Position numbers and translations under genes: made by a program
The notes under the pieces: generated by a model
The model's input: only the letters and a program-made list of their open reading frames with translations
What the model was told of the DNA's origin: nothing
Databases searched by the model: none
Assembly (NCBI GenBank): GCA_028285685.1
Contig: JANQOR010000029.1
Location: 62,001-126,000, forward strand
Origin: Cyclobacteriaceae bacterium
GTDB taxonomy: Bacteria > Bacteroidota > Bacteroidia > Cytophagales > Cyclobacteriaceae
Direction of reading: 5' to 3'
DNA: 64,000 bases
Part shown: in pieces, positions 41,957 through 50,047 of the stretch
How the letters are laid out: each line of letters starts with the position of its first letter
Numbering within the stretch: position 1 is the first letter of the stretch

Positions 41957-42502
41957 CTACACCTCATCTGTAAAGTGGCGATCTTTCTTCTCAGATGAAA
42001 ACTTTTTTTCATTGTACTTCGTCGAGCCGCCTTTCGGTATGCTGAGGGATTGCCATTCTTCACCCTTGATCAACTTTCCCAGGTAGACAATCTGTCCAAC
42101 GTGGTAGCTGTAGTGGGCCAACTGCCTGTGAATAGCGTCCAGGGCTATATGACCTTCATTTCTGATGTATACCGTTCGTTCAAGATCTTCCTCATTTAGA
42201 TTGCCGACTGCTCCGAGAAGGCATTTCCAGCCTTCTTCCCATTTGAACAGCATCTCCTCTCGTGTTTTGATCGTTTCCTTGAACTCATCGTCCCGATTTC
42301 TCCAGTCCTTTTCTCCATCTTCTGTCAAAAAATTGGTCCATCTCGAGAGCATGTTCCCCCACAGATGTTTGACAATAATAGAGATGCTATTTGCGTCAGG
42401 CGCAGGCTCCCAGTGTAGTTCCTCATCAGACAGTGCTTCAAAAGTTCGTTCGCCCAGTGATTTGTAATAGTTGAACAGTTTTAAGATACTTTCAACTTTC
42501 AT
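41957..42502 (-). CDS. DinB-like / DUF1572 protein
   Basis: A 181-residue predicted four-helix bundle of the DinB/YfiT-like superfamily, DUF1572 subgroup. The three histidines expected to hold a metal are visible: IVKHLWGN (around residue 46) and AHYSYHVGQIVYLGK (two later histidines). The family includes thiol-dependent transferases in low-molecular-weight thiol metabolism, but most DUF1572 members are uncharacterised. Its start overlaps the pirin stop by 4 bp, so it is coupled to pirin and the FMN reductase. Confidence 0.8.
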   Translation of the reverse strand: MKVESILKLFNYYKSLGERTFEALSDEELHWEPAPDANSISIIVKHLWGNMLSRWTNFLTEDGEKDWRNRDDEFKETIKTREEMLFKWEEGWKCLLGAVGNLNEEDLERTVYIRNEGHIALDAIHRQLAHYSYHVGQIVYLGKLIKGEEWQSLSIPKGGSTKYNEKKFSSEKKDRHFTDEV

Positions 42503-43344
42503 TCGAATTCTTCTATTAAAACGCCCATTTTACCCATTTGGTAATCTCGCATAGCTTCCATGATCTCCGTTTGTGTGTTCATTACGAACGGTCCATAAGT
42601 CGCCAGGGGTTCATTAAGCGGATCAGCTGAAAGAAACAGAATCTTAACCTCCGAATCTGCTCTTACCTCTAACTTGTTGGTTTCTTTTTCGAAAACAACC
42701 AGGTTATGTTCTTCTACAAGCCCGTATCCGGAAATGGTGACAGAATTGTTGAGTACGTAGAGCATGGAGTGTTCGAAGGGAGCTTCGATGCTTATTTCTT
42801 CCCCTGATTTGATTATTCCCATCACGGCGACAACAGGCATCTCCGACTTGGCAGGCCCGGTTGTGGTGCCCTGTTTCCCGGCAACCAGCGAGAGTTCTGC
42901 GGAAATTTTTGGCATATCTGCTTTTTGAAAAGCTTGATATTGCGGTGGGTTCATTTTTCCAGATTGTGGAGTATTGATCCAAAGCTGGATAATTTCCTGC
43001 GTTCCTCCCTGATCGGTTAGTTCACTTGATGGGCGCTCACTGTGAATAATTCCCATGCCTGCATTCATCCATTGAACTCCACCAGCCTTAACCACACTAC
43101 TATTGTCTCTTGAATCCCGATGATGGACATCCCCTTGGTAAATAAATGTTACTGGTGAAAACCCTCTATGCGGGTGAGGGCCTACACCTACATTTTTAGG
43201 ATCTGTTTTTTCCTTAAAATTACCGATGTGATGGTGAAGAAGGAGAAAGGGATCTATCTGTTCGATGTTGCTGGTCGGAAGAGGTTGGCGTACGGGAATT
43301 CCTCCCATATCAACCATGTGTGCATATAAAATTTGCTTTACCAT
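42499..43344 (-). CDS. Pirin-family protein
   Basis: A 281-residue bicupin. The metal site is intact: PHPHRGF (H57, H59) and IIHSERP (H101, E103). GGTQEIIQLWINTPQSGKMNPPQYQ and the second cupin (EISIEAPFEHSMLYVLN) match the family. Bacterial pirins have quercetinase activity or modulate metabolic enzymes and stress response. It is flanked by an FMN reductase (4 bp upstream) and a DinB-like protein (4-bp overlap), a small redox-stress operon. Confidence 0.93.
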   Translation of the reverse strand: MVKQILYAHMVDMGGIPVRQPLPTSNIEQIDPFLLLHHHIGNFKEKTDPKNVGVGPHPHRGFSPVTFIYQGDVHHRDSRDNSSVVKAGGVQWMNAGMGIIHSERPSSELTDQGGTQEIIQLWINTPQSGKMNPPQYQAFQKADMPKISAELSLVAGKQGTTTGPAKSEMPVVAVMGIIKSGEEISIEAPFEHSMLYVLNNSVTISGYGLVEEHNLVVFEKETNKLEVRADSEVKILFLSADPLNEPLATYGPFVMNTQTEIMEAMRDYQMGKMGVLIEEFE

Positions 43345-43347
43345 GAA

Positions 43348-43872
43348 TTAGAAACCAATGAATTGCTCTGCTTGTTCCTCAAGCAACTGAATATATTCAC
43401 CATCCATGATCTGATCACCATCCATTTTAGTATCTAAAAGCGGCAGTCTGGGCTTGCTGGCAAGTACATTCATTCCAAGGTAATTAAAAATATCTGTGAG
43501 GTGACTCATTGCAAGAGCACCACCCTGAGTACCAGCTGATATTCCGATCAAAGCACATTTCTTTCCCTCAAAAGTTCCGGGGAATCTCATACCATCAATA
43601 AACGCTTTCAATACTCCGGGGAATGAGCCATTATATTCTGGTGTGATAAAAACGAGTTTTTCGGATCTGTCTATTTGATCTTGAAGCTTGTTGAAGGCTT
43701 CATTCCTGCCAACATTTTCGTATAGAGCGGAATAAGTAAAATCATGTGGAAGGTCCTCCAGATCGATCACATTCGTTTCCTGTCCTAGCGATTGCAAAAG
43801 ATTCTCGTAAAATGCTGACACTTTTCGTGTGATTGAATTTTTCCGATTCGTACCGCTTACGACTGTGATCAT
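43348..43872 (-). CDS. NADPH-dependent FMN reductase
   Basis: A 174-residue flavodoxin-like oxidoreductase. It has the phosphate loop SGTNRKNSITRKV, the flavin-binding TPEYNGSFPGVLKAFID and GISAGTQGGALAMSHL. These enzymes reduce FMN, quinones or azo compounds using NAD(P)H. It is the first gene of the pirin operon and divergent from gldA with a 105-bp spacer. Confidence 0.88.
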   Translation of the reverse strand: MITVVSGTNRKNSITRKVSAFYENLLQSLGQETNVIDLEDLPHDFTYSALYENVGRNEAFNKLQDQIDRSEKLVFITPEYNGSFPGVLKAFIDGMRFPGTFEGKKCALIGISAGTQGGALAMSHLTDIFNYLGMNVLASKPRLPLLDTKMDGDQIMDGEYIQLLEEQAEQFIGF

Positions 43873-43977
43873 TTGTGATTATTAGAAATAATTGAACGAA
43901 TATTGCGTTTCTGAAAGTCACAGAGAACTTGTGCAAAGAAAGGCACTATTCATAAATCAAGAAGCCTCAGTAATTCA

Positions 43978-44874
43978 ATGTCAGTCGTTGTAGATAGTCT
44001 AACTAAAATTTACCAATCACAAAAAGCACTTGATGAGGTTTCTTTTGAAGCTCCAAAGGGGTCTATTACTGGTTTTCTTGGCCCAAATGGAGCTGGAAAA
44101 TCTACGACCATGAAGATTGCAACAGGATACATTTCAGCTACTTCAGGGACGATTTTGGTTAAGGGCATCGATGTATCCTCGGAGCCACTTCAAGTAAAGA
44201 AAATTACGGGCTACTTGCCGGAACACAATCCTCTTTATCTTGATATGTACGTCAAGCAATACCTGGGTTTCGTAGCAAGTGCCTATGGTCAGAAGGATGT
44301 AAGGAAGAGGGTTGGAGAGATGGTGGAATTATGTGGACTTGAGGCTGAGCAAACCAAGAAGATCCGGGCTTTGTCCAAAGGGTATCGCCAACGGGTTGGC
44401 CTGGCTCAGGCGTTGATTCACGATCCTGAGGTGTTAATATTGGATGAGCCCACGAGTGGGCTTGACCCCAATCAACTTGTCGAAATCAGAGAGGTGATCA
44501 AGTCCGTAAGTAGCGAAAAGACCGTCATCTTGTCAACACATATCATGCAAGAAGTAGAAGCATTGTGTGACAAAGTGGTCATCATTGACAAAGGCAAAAT
44601 AGTTGCCGATGACAAGGTTCAGCATTTAAAGGATGAGAGGAGGGAAATGAAGTCGTATACAGTAGAATTCGAGGAAGAGATCAATGTTGAATTATTTGAA
44701 AGGGAGGGATTGGAGATCAAGCCGTCAGGAAGTAACAAATACGCGATTGGAGGCGAGGAAGATCCTCGGAAAATAATAATGAAAGTGGCAGGAGAGCACT
44801 CGCTTCCTCTCATCAATGTTTCAAAGAATGAACAGTCATTGGAAAATGTGTTTCAGGAATTGACGAAACGATGA
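43978..44874 (+). CDS. gldA: Gliding motility ABC transporter ATPase GldA
   Basis: A 298-residue ABC-transporter ATPase. The Walker A is GPNGAGKST, the signature LSKGYRQRVGLAQAL, the Walker B VLILDEPTSGLD, and the switch His lies in ILSTHIMQEVEALCDK. The C-terminal 70 residues form the GldA-type extension. With GldF and GldG, encoded next, it forms the ABC transporter long associated with gliding motility of Bacteroidota. It stands before a palindromic repeat element that separates it from gldF. Confidence 0.92.
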   Translation: MSVVVDSLTKIYQSQKALDEVSFEAPKGSITGFLGPNGAGKSTTMKIATGYISATSGTILVKGIDVSSEPLQVKKITGYLPEHNPLYLDMYVKQYLGFVASAYGQKDVRKRVGEMVELCGLEAEQTKKIRALSKGYRQRVGLAQALIHDPEVLILDEPTSGLDPNQLVEIREVIKSVSSEKTVILSTHIMQEVEALCDKVVIIDKGKIVADDKVQHLKDERREMKSYTVEFEEEINVELFEREGLEIKPSGSNKYAIGGEEDPRKIIMKVAGEHSLPLINVSKNEQSLENVFQELTKR

Positions 44875-44896
44875 ATACTAGTGTGGACATCAACAT

Positions 44897-44993
44897 CCCC
44901 CTAACCCCCTTCGAAGGGGGATTTGCTCTTGAGAGCATTCGGCGCTTCTCTCTGGAAATTGCATTTGTCCCCTTGAGGGGACAACAGAGGTGT
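44897..44993. repeat. REP/MITE-like palindromic element between gldA and gldF
   Basis: About 97 bp with two strong palindromes: CCCCCTTCGAAGGGGG (perfect, 16 bases) and, 44 bp on, an 8-bp stem TTGTCCCC / GGGGACAA with a TTGA loop. The GC-rich arms stand out from the AT-rich neighbourhood. Sequences of the type CCCCTAACCCCC...GGGGG are familiar as dispersed repeats in Bacteroidota genomes. No transposase is present. Only one copy lies in this window. Confidence 0.6.
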
Positions 44994-45007
44994 AAAATTG
45001 TGAATAG

Positions 45008-45736
45008 ATGATCTCAATGCTAAAAAAGGAAATTCATGAATTTTTAGATTCGCTGATCGCGTATGTGGTAATTGGTATCTTCCTCATTGGAATGGGGCTG
45101 TTGATGTGGGTGTTCCCCGAGACAAATGTCCTGGACTATGGTTATGCCAGTATGGAGACCATTTTTTCTCTGGCACCATACGTATTTATGTTCCTAGTAC
45201 CCGCAGTTACGATGAGGTCTTTTGCTGAAGAAAAACGCAACGGTACAATCGAGCTACTCTACACGCTTCCATTTAAGGAAATTCATATCGTTGCTGGAAA
45301 GTTTCTTGCGGGATTTTTTCTAGTCCTTTTTTCCATATTACCAACGCTGGTTTACTACTTCTCACTTTCCTATCTGGGAAATCCAGTGGGAAATCTTGAT
45401 ACGGCGGGGATCACCGGATCGTACATTGGTTTGATCTTGCTGGCAGCAATTTTCACTTCGATTGGTGTGATGGCATCAGCGCTGACAGGAAATCAAATTG
45501 TATCATTCATACTTGCAGCTTTTCTCTGTTTCTTCTTTTATACTGGTTTTGAGTCTCTTGCCAGTATCAATACCTGGTCTGAAACGTCTGAGATAATAGG
45601 TGGAATTGGAATCTTAGCGCATTACGAAATACTAAGCAAGGGCCTTGTCGATATCAGCGATGTTGTCTATTTGCTTTCTCTCTCTGCATTCTTTCTTTAT
45701 GTGACCAAAATTGTACTGAACCTGCAAAAAGGATGA
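45008..45736 (+). CDS. gldF: Gliding motility ABC transporter permease GldF
   Basis: A 242-residue ABC-2-type membrane protein with six predicted spans: VVIGIFLIGMGLLMWV, IFSLAPYVFMFLVPAVTMRSFAEEKRNGTIELLYTLP (the typical ABC-2 motif), AGFFLVLFSILPTLVYYF, GLILLAAIFTSIGVMASAL, IVSFILAAFLCFFFY and VVYLLSLSAFFLYV. It pairs with GldA. It overlaps gldG by 4 bp. The palindromic element in front of it may separate its expression from gldA. Confidence 0.92.
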   Translation: MISMLKKEIHEFLDSLIAYVVIGIFLIGMGLLMWVFPETNVLDYGYASMETIFSLAPYVFMFLVPAVTMRSFAEEKRNGTIELLYTLPFKEIHIVAGKFLAGFFLVLFSILPTLVYYFSLSYLGNPVGNLDTAGITGSYIGLILLAAIFTSIGVMASALTGNQIVSFILAAFLCFFFYTGFESLASINTWSETSEIIGGIGILAHYEILSKGLVDISDVVYLLSLSAFFLYVTKIVLNLQKG

Positions 45737-47406
45737 GCGAGCATAAAACATATATTGTCCTTCAGTCGATCATTGTCATTCTCTCCGTTTGGTTGGCGAA
45801 CCAACTTTCCGATCGTTTGAACTTACGAATTGATTTGACGGAAGAAAAGAGATATACCATTTCTGATGCTACGAAGACTCTACTGCGTGGCTTAGATCGA
45901 GAGGTGTTTTTTGAGGTTTATCTGGCAGGCGATTTACCACCAAATTTCGAAAGATTTCGTCGTTCAATACAAGAAATGCTAGAGCAGTTTGGAGAAGAAT
46001 CAAATAGTCAGGTCCAATACAAGTTTACAGATCCGGCGCAGGCGCAATCCACACAAGCGAGAAATCAGTTTTATCAGTCCTTGATGGAAAAAGGGCTCCA
46101 ACCAACCAACCTCAACTATGTACAGGAGGGAAATAATCTTCAAAAATTAATATTTCCAGCGGCACTGGCTTCACAAGGGATGGATGAGTTAGCCGTAAAC
46201 CTGCTCAAGGGCAATCGAGCATCAGGACACGAAGAATTTCTAAATCAGGCAATAGAAGGTCTTGAGTATGAGTTGGCCTCTGCCATTTCTCAGCTCGGTA
46301 ATGATGGGCTTAAAAAAGTGGCTTTTATTACCGGGCATGGTTCTCCTGAAGCTCAGCAATTGGCAGGGCTTAAAAATGCAATTTTGACTAAGTATGATCT
46401 ATTTGATGTCAAGCTTGAAGGAAAAAAGGAATTAATAGGATACGATGCGGTGATCATTGCAAAGCCGAGAGATCGATTCAGCGAACCTGAGAAATATTTA
46501 CTTGATCAGTACCTGATGAGAGGTGGTCGACTGATCTTTTTTCTGGATGCACTAAGTGTTGATATCAATAGTGCGCTCGAAGAGGGGACGGTGGCCATTC
46601 CTTATGAGACGAACCTCGAAGATCTGCTATTTAAGTATGGTGTCAGAGTAAATCGAAATTTTGTATTGGATGTCAACAGCGGGGAGCTACCAATTTATAC
46701 TGGAAACTTCGGAGATCAGCCTCAAATTCAGATGCTTCCCTGGCCATTTTTCCCCTTGATCACGAATTATTCAAAGCATCCCAGCGTCAGAAACCTTGAC
46801 GCACTTCTTACACGATTTACTTCCACCATCGATACGGTAAAAGCCATGGGCATAAAAAAGACGCCTCTTGCTTCTACCACTCAGTATTCCAGGGTGCTGG
46901 GACCACCAGTCAGAGTAGCTTTGAATGATCTCCGCGATGAGCTAAATCCTGAGAGATTCAATGGAGGAATCCAGAACATCGCTTACTTGTTGGAAGGAAA
47001 GTTTACGTCCCTTTATGCAAATCGGTTGGTCCCCAGGGGTTTTGAAGAGTCGAAATTCATGGAGAAAGGGGCAGAGGGTAAGGTGATCGTATTCGCCGAT
47101 GGAGACATGATCATAAATGACTTTGATCCGGAGAGCAACGAACCACTGGCACTAGGTGTAGAGGCATACACAAAGGCTACCTACGCTAATGAGCAACTGG
47201 TTCTAAACATTTTGGACTACCTGGTCGATGATTCAGGCTTGATTGCAACGCGATCCAGAGAACTGAAAATCCGTCCTCTCGACAGGGTAAAGGTTAAGCA
47301 GGAAAGGGCAACGTGGCAGCTGATAAACCTGGGATTACCAGTGCTTTTGATCCTCATTGCCGGTGCAGCGAAGTGGTACTTAAGAAAACGAAAATTTGCT
47401 GCTTGA
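45733..47406 (+). CDS. gldG: Gliding motility protein GldG
   Basis: A 557-residue ABC-type auxiliary protein. A single N-terminal span (TYIVLQSIIVILSVWLANQLSD) is followed by NLRIDLTEEKRYTISDATKTLLRGL, the GldG/ABC_transp_aux opening, then a large extracytoplasmic domain (FITGHGSPEAQQLAGL, LIFFLDALSVDIN). A C-terminal span (LINLGLPVLLILIAGAAKWYLRKR) ends the protein. It works with GldA and GldF. Its start overlaps gldF; its stop lies one base before the next gene. Confidence 0.92.
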   Translation: MSEHKTYIVLQSIIVILSVWLANQLSDRLNLRIDLTEEKRYTISDATKTLLRGLDREVFFEVYLAGDLPPNFERFRRSIQEMLEQFGEESNSQVQYKFTDPAQAQSTQARNQFYQSLMEKGLQPTNLNYVQEGNNLQKLIFPAALASQGMDELAVNLLKGNRASGHEEFLNQAIEGLEYELASAISQLGNDGLKKVAFITGHGSPEAQQLAGLKNAILTKYDLFDVKLEGKKELIGYDAVIIAKPRDRFSEPEKYLLDQYLMRGGRLIFFLDALSVDINSALEEGTVAIPYETNLEDLLFKYGVRVNRNFVLDVNSGELPIYTGNFGDQPQIQMLPWPFFPLITNYSKHPSVRNLDALLTRFTSTIDTVKAMGIKKTPLASTTQYSRVLGPPVRVALNDLRDELNPERFNGGIQNIAYLLEGKFTSLYANRLVPRGFEESKFMEKGAEGKVIVFADGDMIINDFDPESNEPLALGVEAYTKATYANEQLVLNILDYLVDDSGLIATRSRELKIRPLDRVKVKQERATWQLINLGLPVLLILIAGAAKWYLRKRKFAA

Positions 47407-47407
47407 T

Positions 47408-48319
47408 ATGAAGGGAAAAACACTTCAATATGTCGTTGTCATCGCAATCCTCTTGGTCGCAAATCTTGGATTGGTTTTTACCGATGGATTGCAATCCAGC
47501 TCATCATTTGATGACAAGTTATTCTTGATCGAAAACATCGGACAGGTGAATTCGGTGATGATATCACATCAAGATAAAAAAATAGAACTTGCTAAGGATC
47601 AATCGGCATGGAAGCTGAACAATGACTTTGATGCGGATGAGAATTTTGTGCAAATTCTACTATCTCTACTCAACCAGGTTAGAGTAAAAAGAGCAGTCGG
47701 AACATTGGCTGAGGAGTCATTTGGAAACATTGAGGTCCGGTTTGAGGATGGTACACTTCTTACTTTCGATTTTGCATCTGATCCGTTAGGTACAAAATCG
47801 TATTTTGTTAAGGATAAGATCGCGTACCAGGTAGAGGTGCCTGGATATAGAGATAATGTCGTGAATATTTTGCAACTGACGGAGGACCAGTGGAGAAATA
47901 GGATTGTTTTTGATGGTAGCTGGCGAACGATTCAAAAACTAACGCTCGCCTCAGGAGGTAACGAACTGATGATTACATTTCGAGACCAATTTTTCGAGGT
48001 AGATGGAATCGCGGAAATTGATAGCACCGGAGTTGTTGATTATTTGAACCAGTTTCAACTTTTTCAGGCCAATGAAATGGTGTCGGAGGGAAGATTTCCT
48101 GAAATGGACAGCCTCAGATCAAGTGCTCCGCTGGCGATTCTTTCGATTGATGACATTCAAAGTTCTGAACCAATCGTCTTTCGAATTTATCCGAGTTTGG
48201 CGGGACAAGCTTATCATCTGGTCATCAAAAATGACGACATCATGATGGTCTTTGATCAAAGGAGAATCCAATCTTTACTGAAGTTCAACGAGGATTTTAA
48301 GGTAGTTTCCACACCTTAG
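47408..48319 (+). CDS. DUF4340-type membrane-anchored protein
   Basis: A 303-residue protein with one N-terminal span (LQYVVVIAILLVANLGLVF) followed by an extracytoplasmic beta-rich region typical of DUF4340 (LIENIGQVNSVMISHQDKKIELAKDQSAWKLNNDFDAD). DUF4340 proteins often follow GldG-like auxiliary proteins in gene clusters, so it is probably an accessory of the GldAFG transporter. The ATG at 47408 sits one base after the gldG stop. Function of the domain is unknown. Confidence 0.75.
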   Translation: MKGKTLQYVVVIAILLVANLGLVFTDGLQSSSSFDDKLFLIENIGQVNSVMISHQDKKIELAKDQSAWKLNNDFDADENFVQILLSLLNQVRVKRAVGTLAEESFGNIEVRFEDGTLLTFDFASDPLGTKSYFVKDKIAYQVEVPGYRDNVVNILQLTEDQWRNRIVFDGSWRTIQKLTLASGGNELMITFRDQFFEVDGIAEIDSTGVVDYLNQFQLFQANEMVSEGRFPEMDSLRSSAPLAILSIDDIQSSEPIVFRIYPSLAGQAYHLVIKNDDIMMVFDQRRIQSLLKFNEDFKVVSTP

Positions 48320-48339
48320 TAATATCCCCTTTTTGTCAT

Positions 48340-48347
48340 TAAATTTG
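48340..48347 (+). promoter_or_regulatory. Bacteroidota -7 promoter element of dnaN
   Basis: TAAATTTG is an exact match to the Bacteroidota -7 consensus TAnnTTTG, 49 bp before the dnaN start. No convincing TTG element is found at the expected -33 distance. It would give dnaN its own promoter separate from the gld run. Confidence 0.4.
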
Positions 48348-48396
48348 CGAGCCGATTGAGACCCTGAGTCTTGGCAAAAAACCTAAAAGAACTTCT

Positions 48397-49521
48397 ATGA
48401 AATTCATTGTATCTTCCTCTTACCTTCTCAAGCAGCTTTCCGACATCAATGGCGTAATCACTACGAATCCGGTTGTGCCTATTTTGGAAAATTTTCTATT
48501 TGAGATAAGTGATGGAAATCTGACGGTGACAGCTTCTGATCTACAAACCAGTATGATCACTGAACTTCAGGTTGAAGCAAAGGAAGACGGAAGCATCGCC
48601 ATTCCTGCAAGAATCCTACTAGAAACGCTTCGGAATCTTCCTGAGCAGCCTGTGACTTTTTCGATTGATAGCAACACCTATAGCATCGAAATCAATTCCG
48701 ACAATGGACGTTATAAGCTAGCAGGTGAGAACGCAACTGATTTTCCCAAAATCCCTACGGTTTCGGATGGGTACACAGTAAATGTTTCTTCAGAAGTTCT
48801 AGGGAGAGCGATCAACAATACAATTTTTGCTACATCAAATGATGAACTTCGACCTGCCATGACAGGTGTCTACATTAAGTTGGATGATACCAACACCACT
48901 TTTGTAGCAACGGATAGTCATCGTCTGATAAGATACAGAAGGGTGGATGTAGCTGCAGATATGGGACATTCGATGATCGTTCCACGCAAGGCTCTTACCT
49001 TATTGAAAGCAACACTTCCCTCAGAGCTTACCAATGTGAACCTTGAGTTCAACACTTCAAATGCCTTCTTCAATTTCAACAATGTGAAAATGATCTGCAG
49101 GCTAATTGATGAGCGCTTTCCCGATTATGAGAATGTAATACCACTTGATAACAACAATGTAGTAGTTATAAAAAAGGATGAGCTGCTAAATTCACTCAAG
49201 CGGATCGCCATTTACGCAAACAAGACAACACACCAGGTTCGATTGAAGGTTACTGGGAGTGAACTACTTGTTTCAGCGGAGGACCTGGATTTCTCGAACG
49301 AAGCGAATGAGCGTCTGGCGTGTGAGCACGATGGAGAAGACATAGAAATTGGATTCAATGCGAAGTTCCTTGTCGAAATGCTAGGAAACATCGATTCGGA
49401 AGAAATAACATTGAAGTTAAGTGCTCCGAACAAAGCTGGGATTGTTACACCGAATGAGAAGGATGAGGAAGAAGATATCCTTATGCTTGTGATGCCGGTG
49501 ATGCTTAACAACCAAGTGTAA
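48397..49521 (+). CDS. dnaN: DNA polymerase III beta clamp (DnaN)
   Basis: A 374-residue sliding clamp that encircles DNA and tethers DNA polymerase III. It shows MKFIVSSSYLLKQLSDINGVITTNPVVPILENFLFEI, LRPAMTGVYIKL, VATDSHRLIRYRR and the C-terminal VMPVMLNN that contacts partners. Three clamp domains are present and the length is normal. It is not next to dnaA; the placement after the gld genes is a recurrent arrangement in Bacteroidota. Confidence 0.97.
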   Translation: MKFIVSSSYLLKQLSDINGVITTNPVVPILENFLFEISDGNLTVTASDLQTSMITELQVEAKEDGSIAIPARILLETLRNLPEQPVTFSIDSNTYSIEINSDNGRYKLAGENATDFPKIPTVSDGYTVNVSSEVLGRAINNTIFATSNDELRPAMTGVYIKLDDTNTTFVATDSHRLIRYRRVDVAADMGHSMIVPRKALTLLKATLPSELTNVNLEFNTSNAFFNFNNVKMICRLIDERFPDYENVIPLDNNNVVVIKKDELLNSLKRIAIYANKTTHQVRLKVTGSELLVSAEDLDFSNEANERLACEHDGEDIEIGFNAKFLVEMLGNIDSEEITLKLSAPNKAGIVTPNEKDEEEDILMLVMPVMLNNQV

Positions 49522-49527
49522 ATTCCG

Positions 49528-50040
49528 CTAGGACAAGCTGGAGTAAAGCATAAGATCTTCTTCTCCGTCTGATGGTCTGACATCCCCAACATGAGTCAAC
49601 CCAATCTTGTTAAGTAGTTTTTGTGAAGGTAGGTTTTTGGACGTTGTGATCGCCAGGATTGGGGACATTCCCAGCTGATTTTCGCCGTAATCCTTCAAAG
49701 CAAGTGCTGCTTCTAGTGTAAAACCCGTTCGCTCGTATTTTGGCAAAATGGCAAATCCTATGTCAGGATGTTCTAAATAGTCTCGCTTTAGAAATCCGCA
49801 AATGCCAATCGGCTGGCGAGTATCTTTGGACACCATTTTGTAGAGACCGTAACCTTGATTTATGTAGCTGTCGATCAGGCTATGTTGGATGTAATTGGTA
49901 GCATCTTCCTCGTTTCTTATTCCTCTGTCACCAATAAATTCAATCCAGGTTGGGCTAGTGAGAAGTTTGAAGAAAAAGGAACTATCATTAAGCGTGGCTT
50001 CCTCGATATTCAATCGCTCTGTTTGAAGGATCAGTGACAT
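49528..50040 (-). CDS. GNAT-family N-acetyltransferase (RimJ/RimL-like)
   Basis: A 170-residue acetyltransferase. It starts ILQTERLNIEEATLNDSSFFFKLLTSP, the usual RimJ-like opening, with IGICGFLKRDYLEHPDIGFAILPKYERTGFTLEAALALKDY as the acetyl-CoA-binding core and LPSQKLLNKIGLTHVG at the end. The substrate may be a ribosomal protein or a small amine. It converges with dnaN 6 bp away and lies 7 bp downstream of the aminoacylase-like gene on the same strand. Confidence 0.88.
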   Translation of the reverse strand: MSLILQTERLNIEEATLNDSSFFFKLLTSPTWIEFIGDRGIRNEEDATNYIQHSLIDSYINQGYGLYKMVSKDTRQPIGICGFLKRDYLEHPDIGFAILPKYERTGFTLEAALALKDYGENQLGMSPILAITTSKNLPSQKLLNKIGLTHVGDVRPSDGEEDLMLYSSLS

Positions 50041-50047
50041 TCAATCG

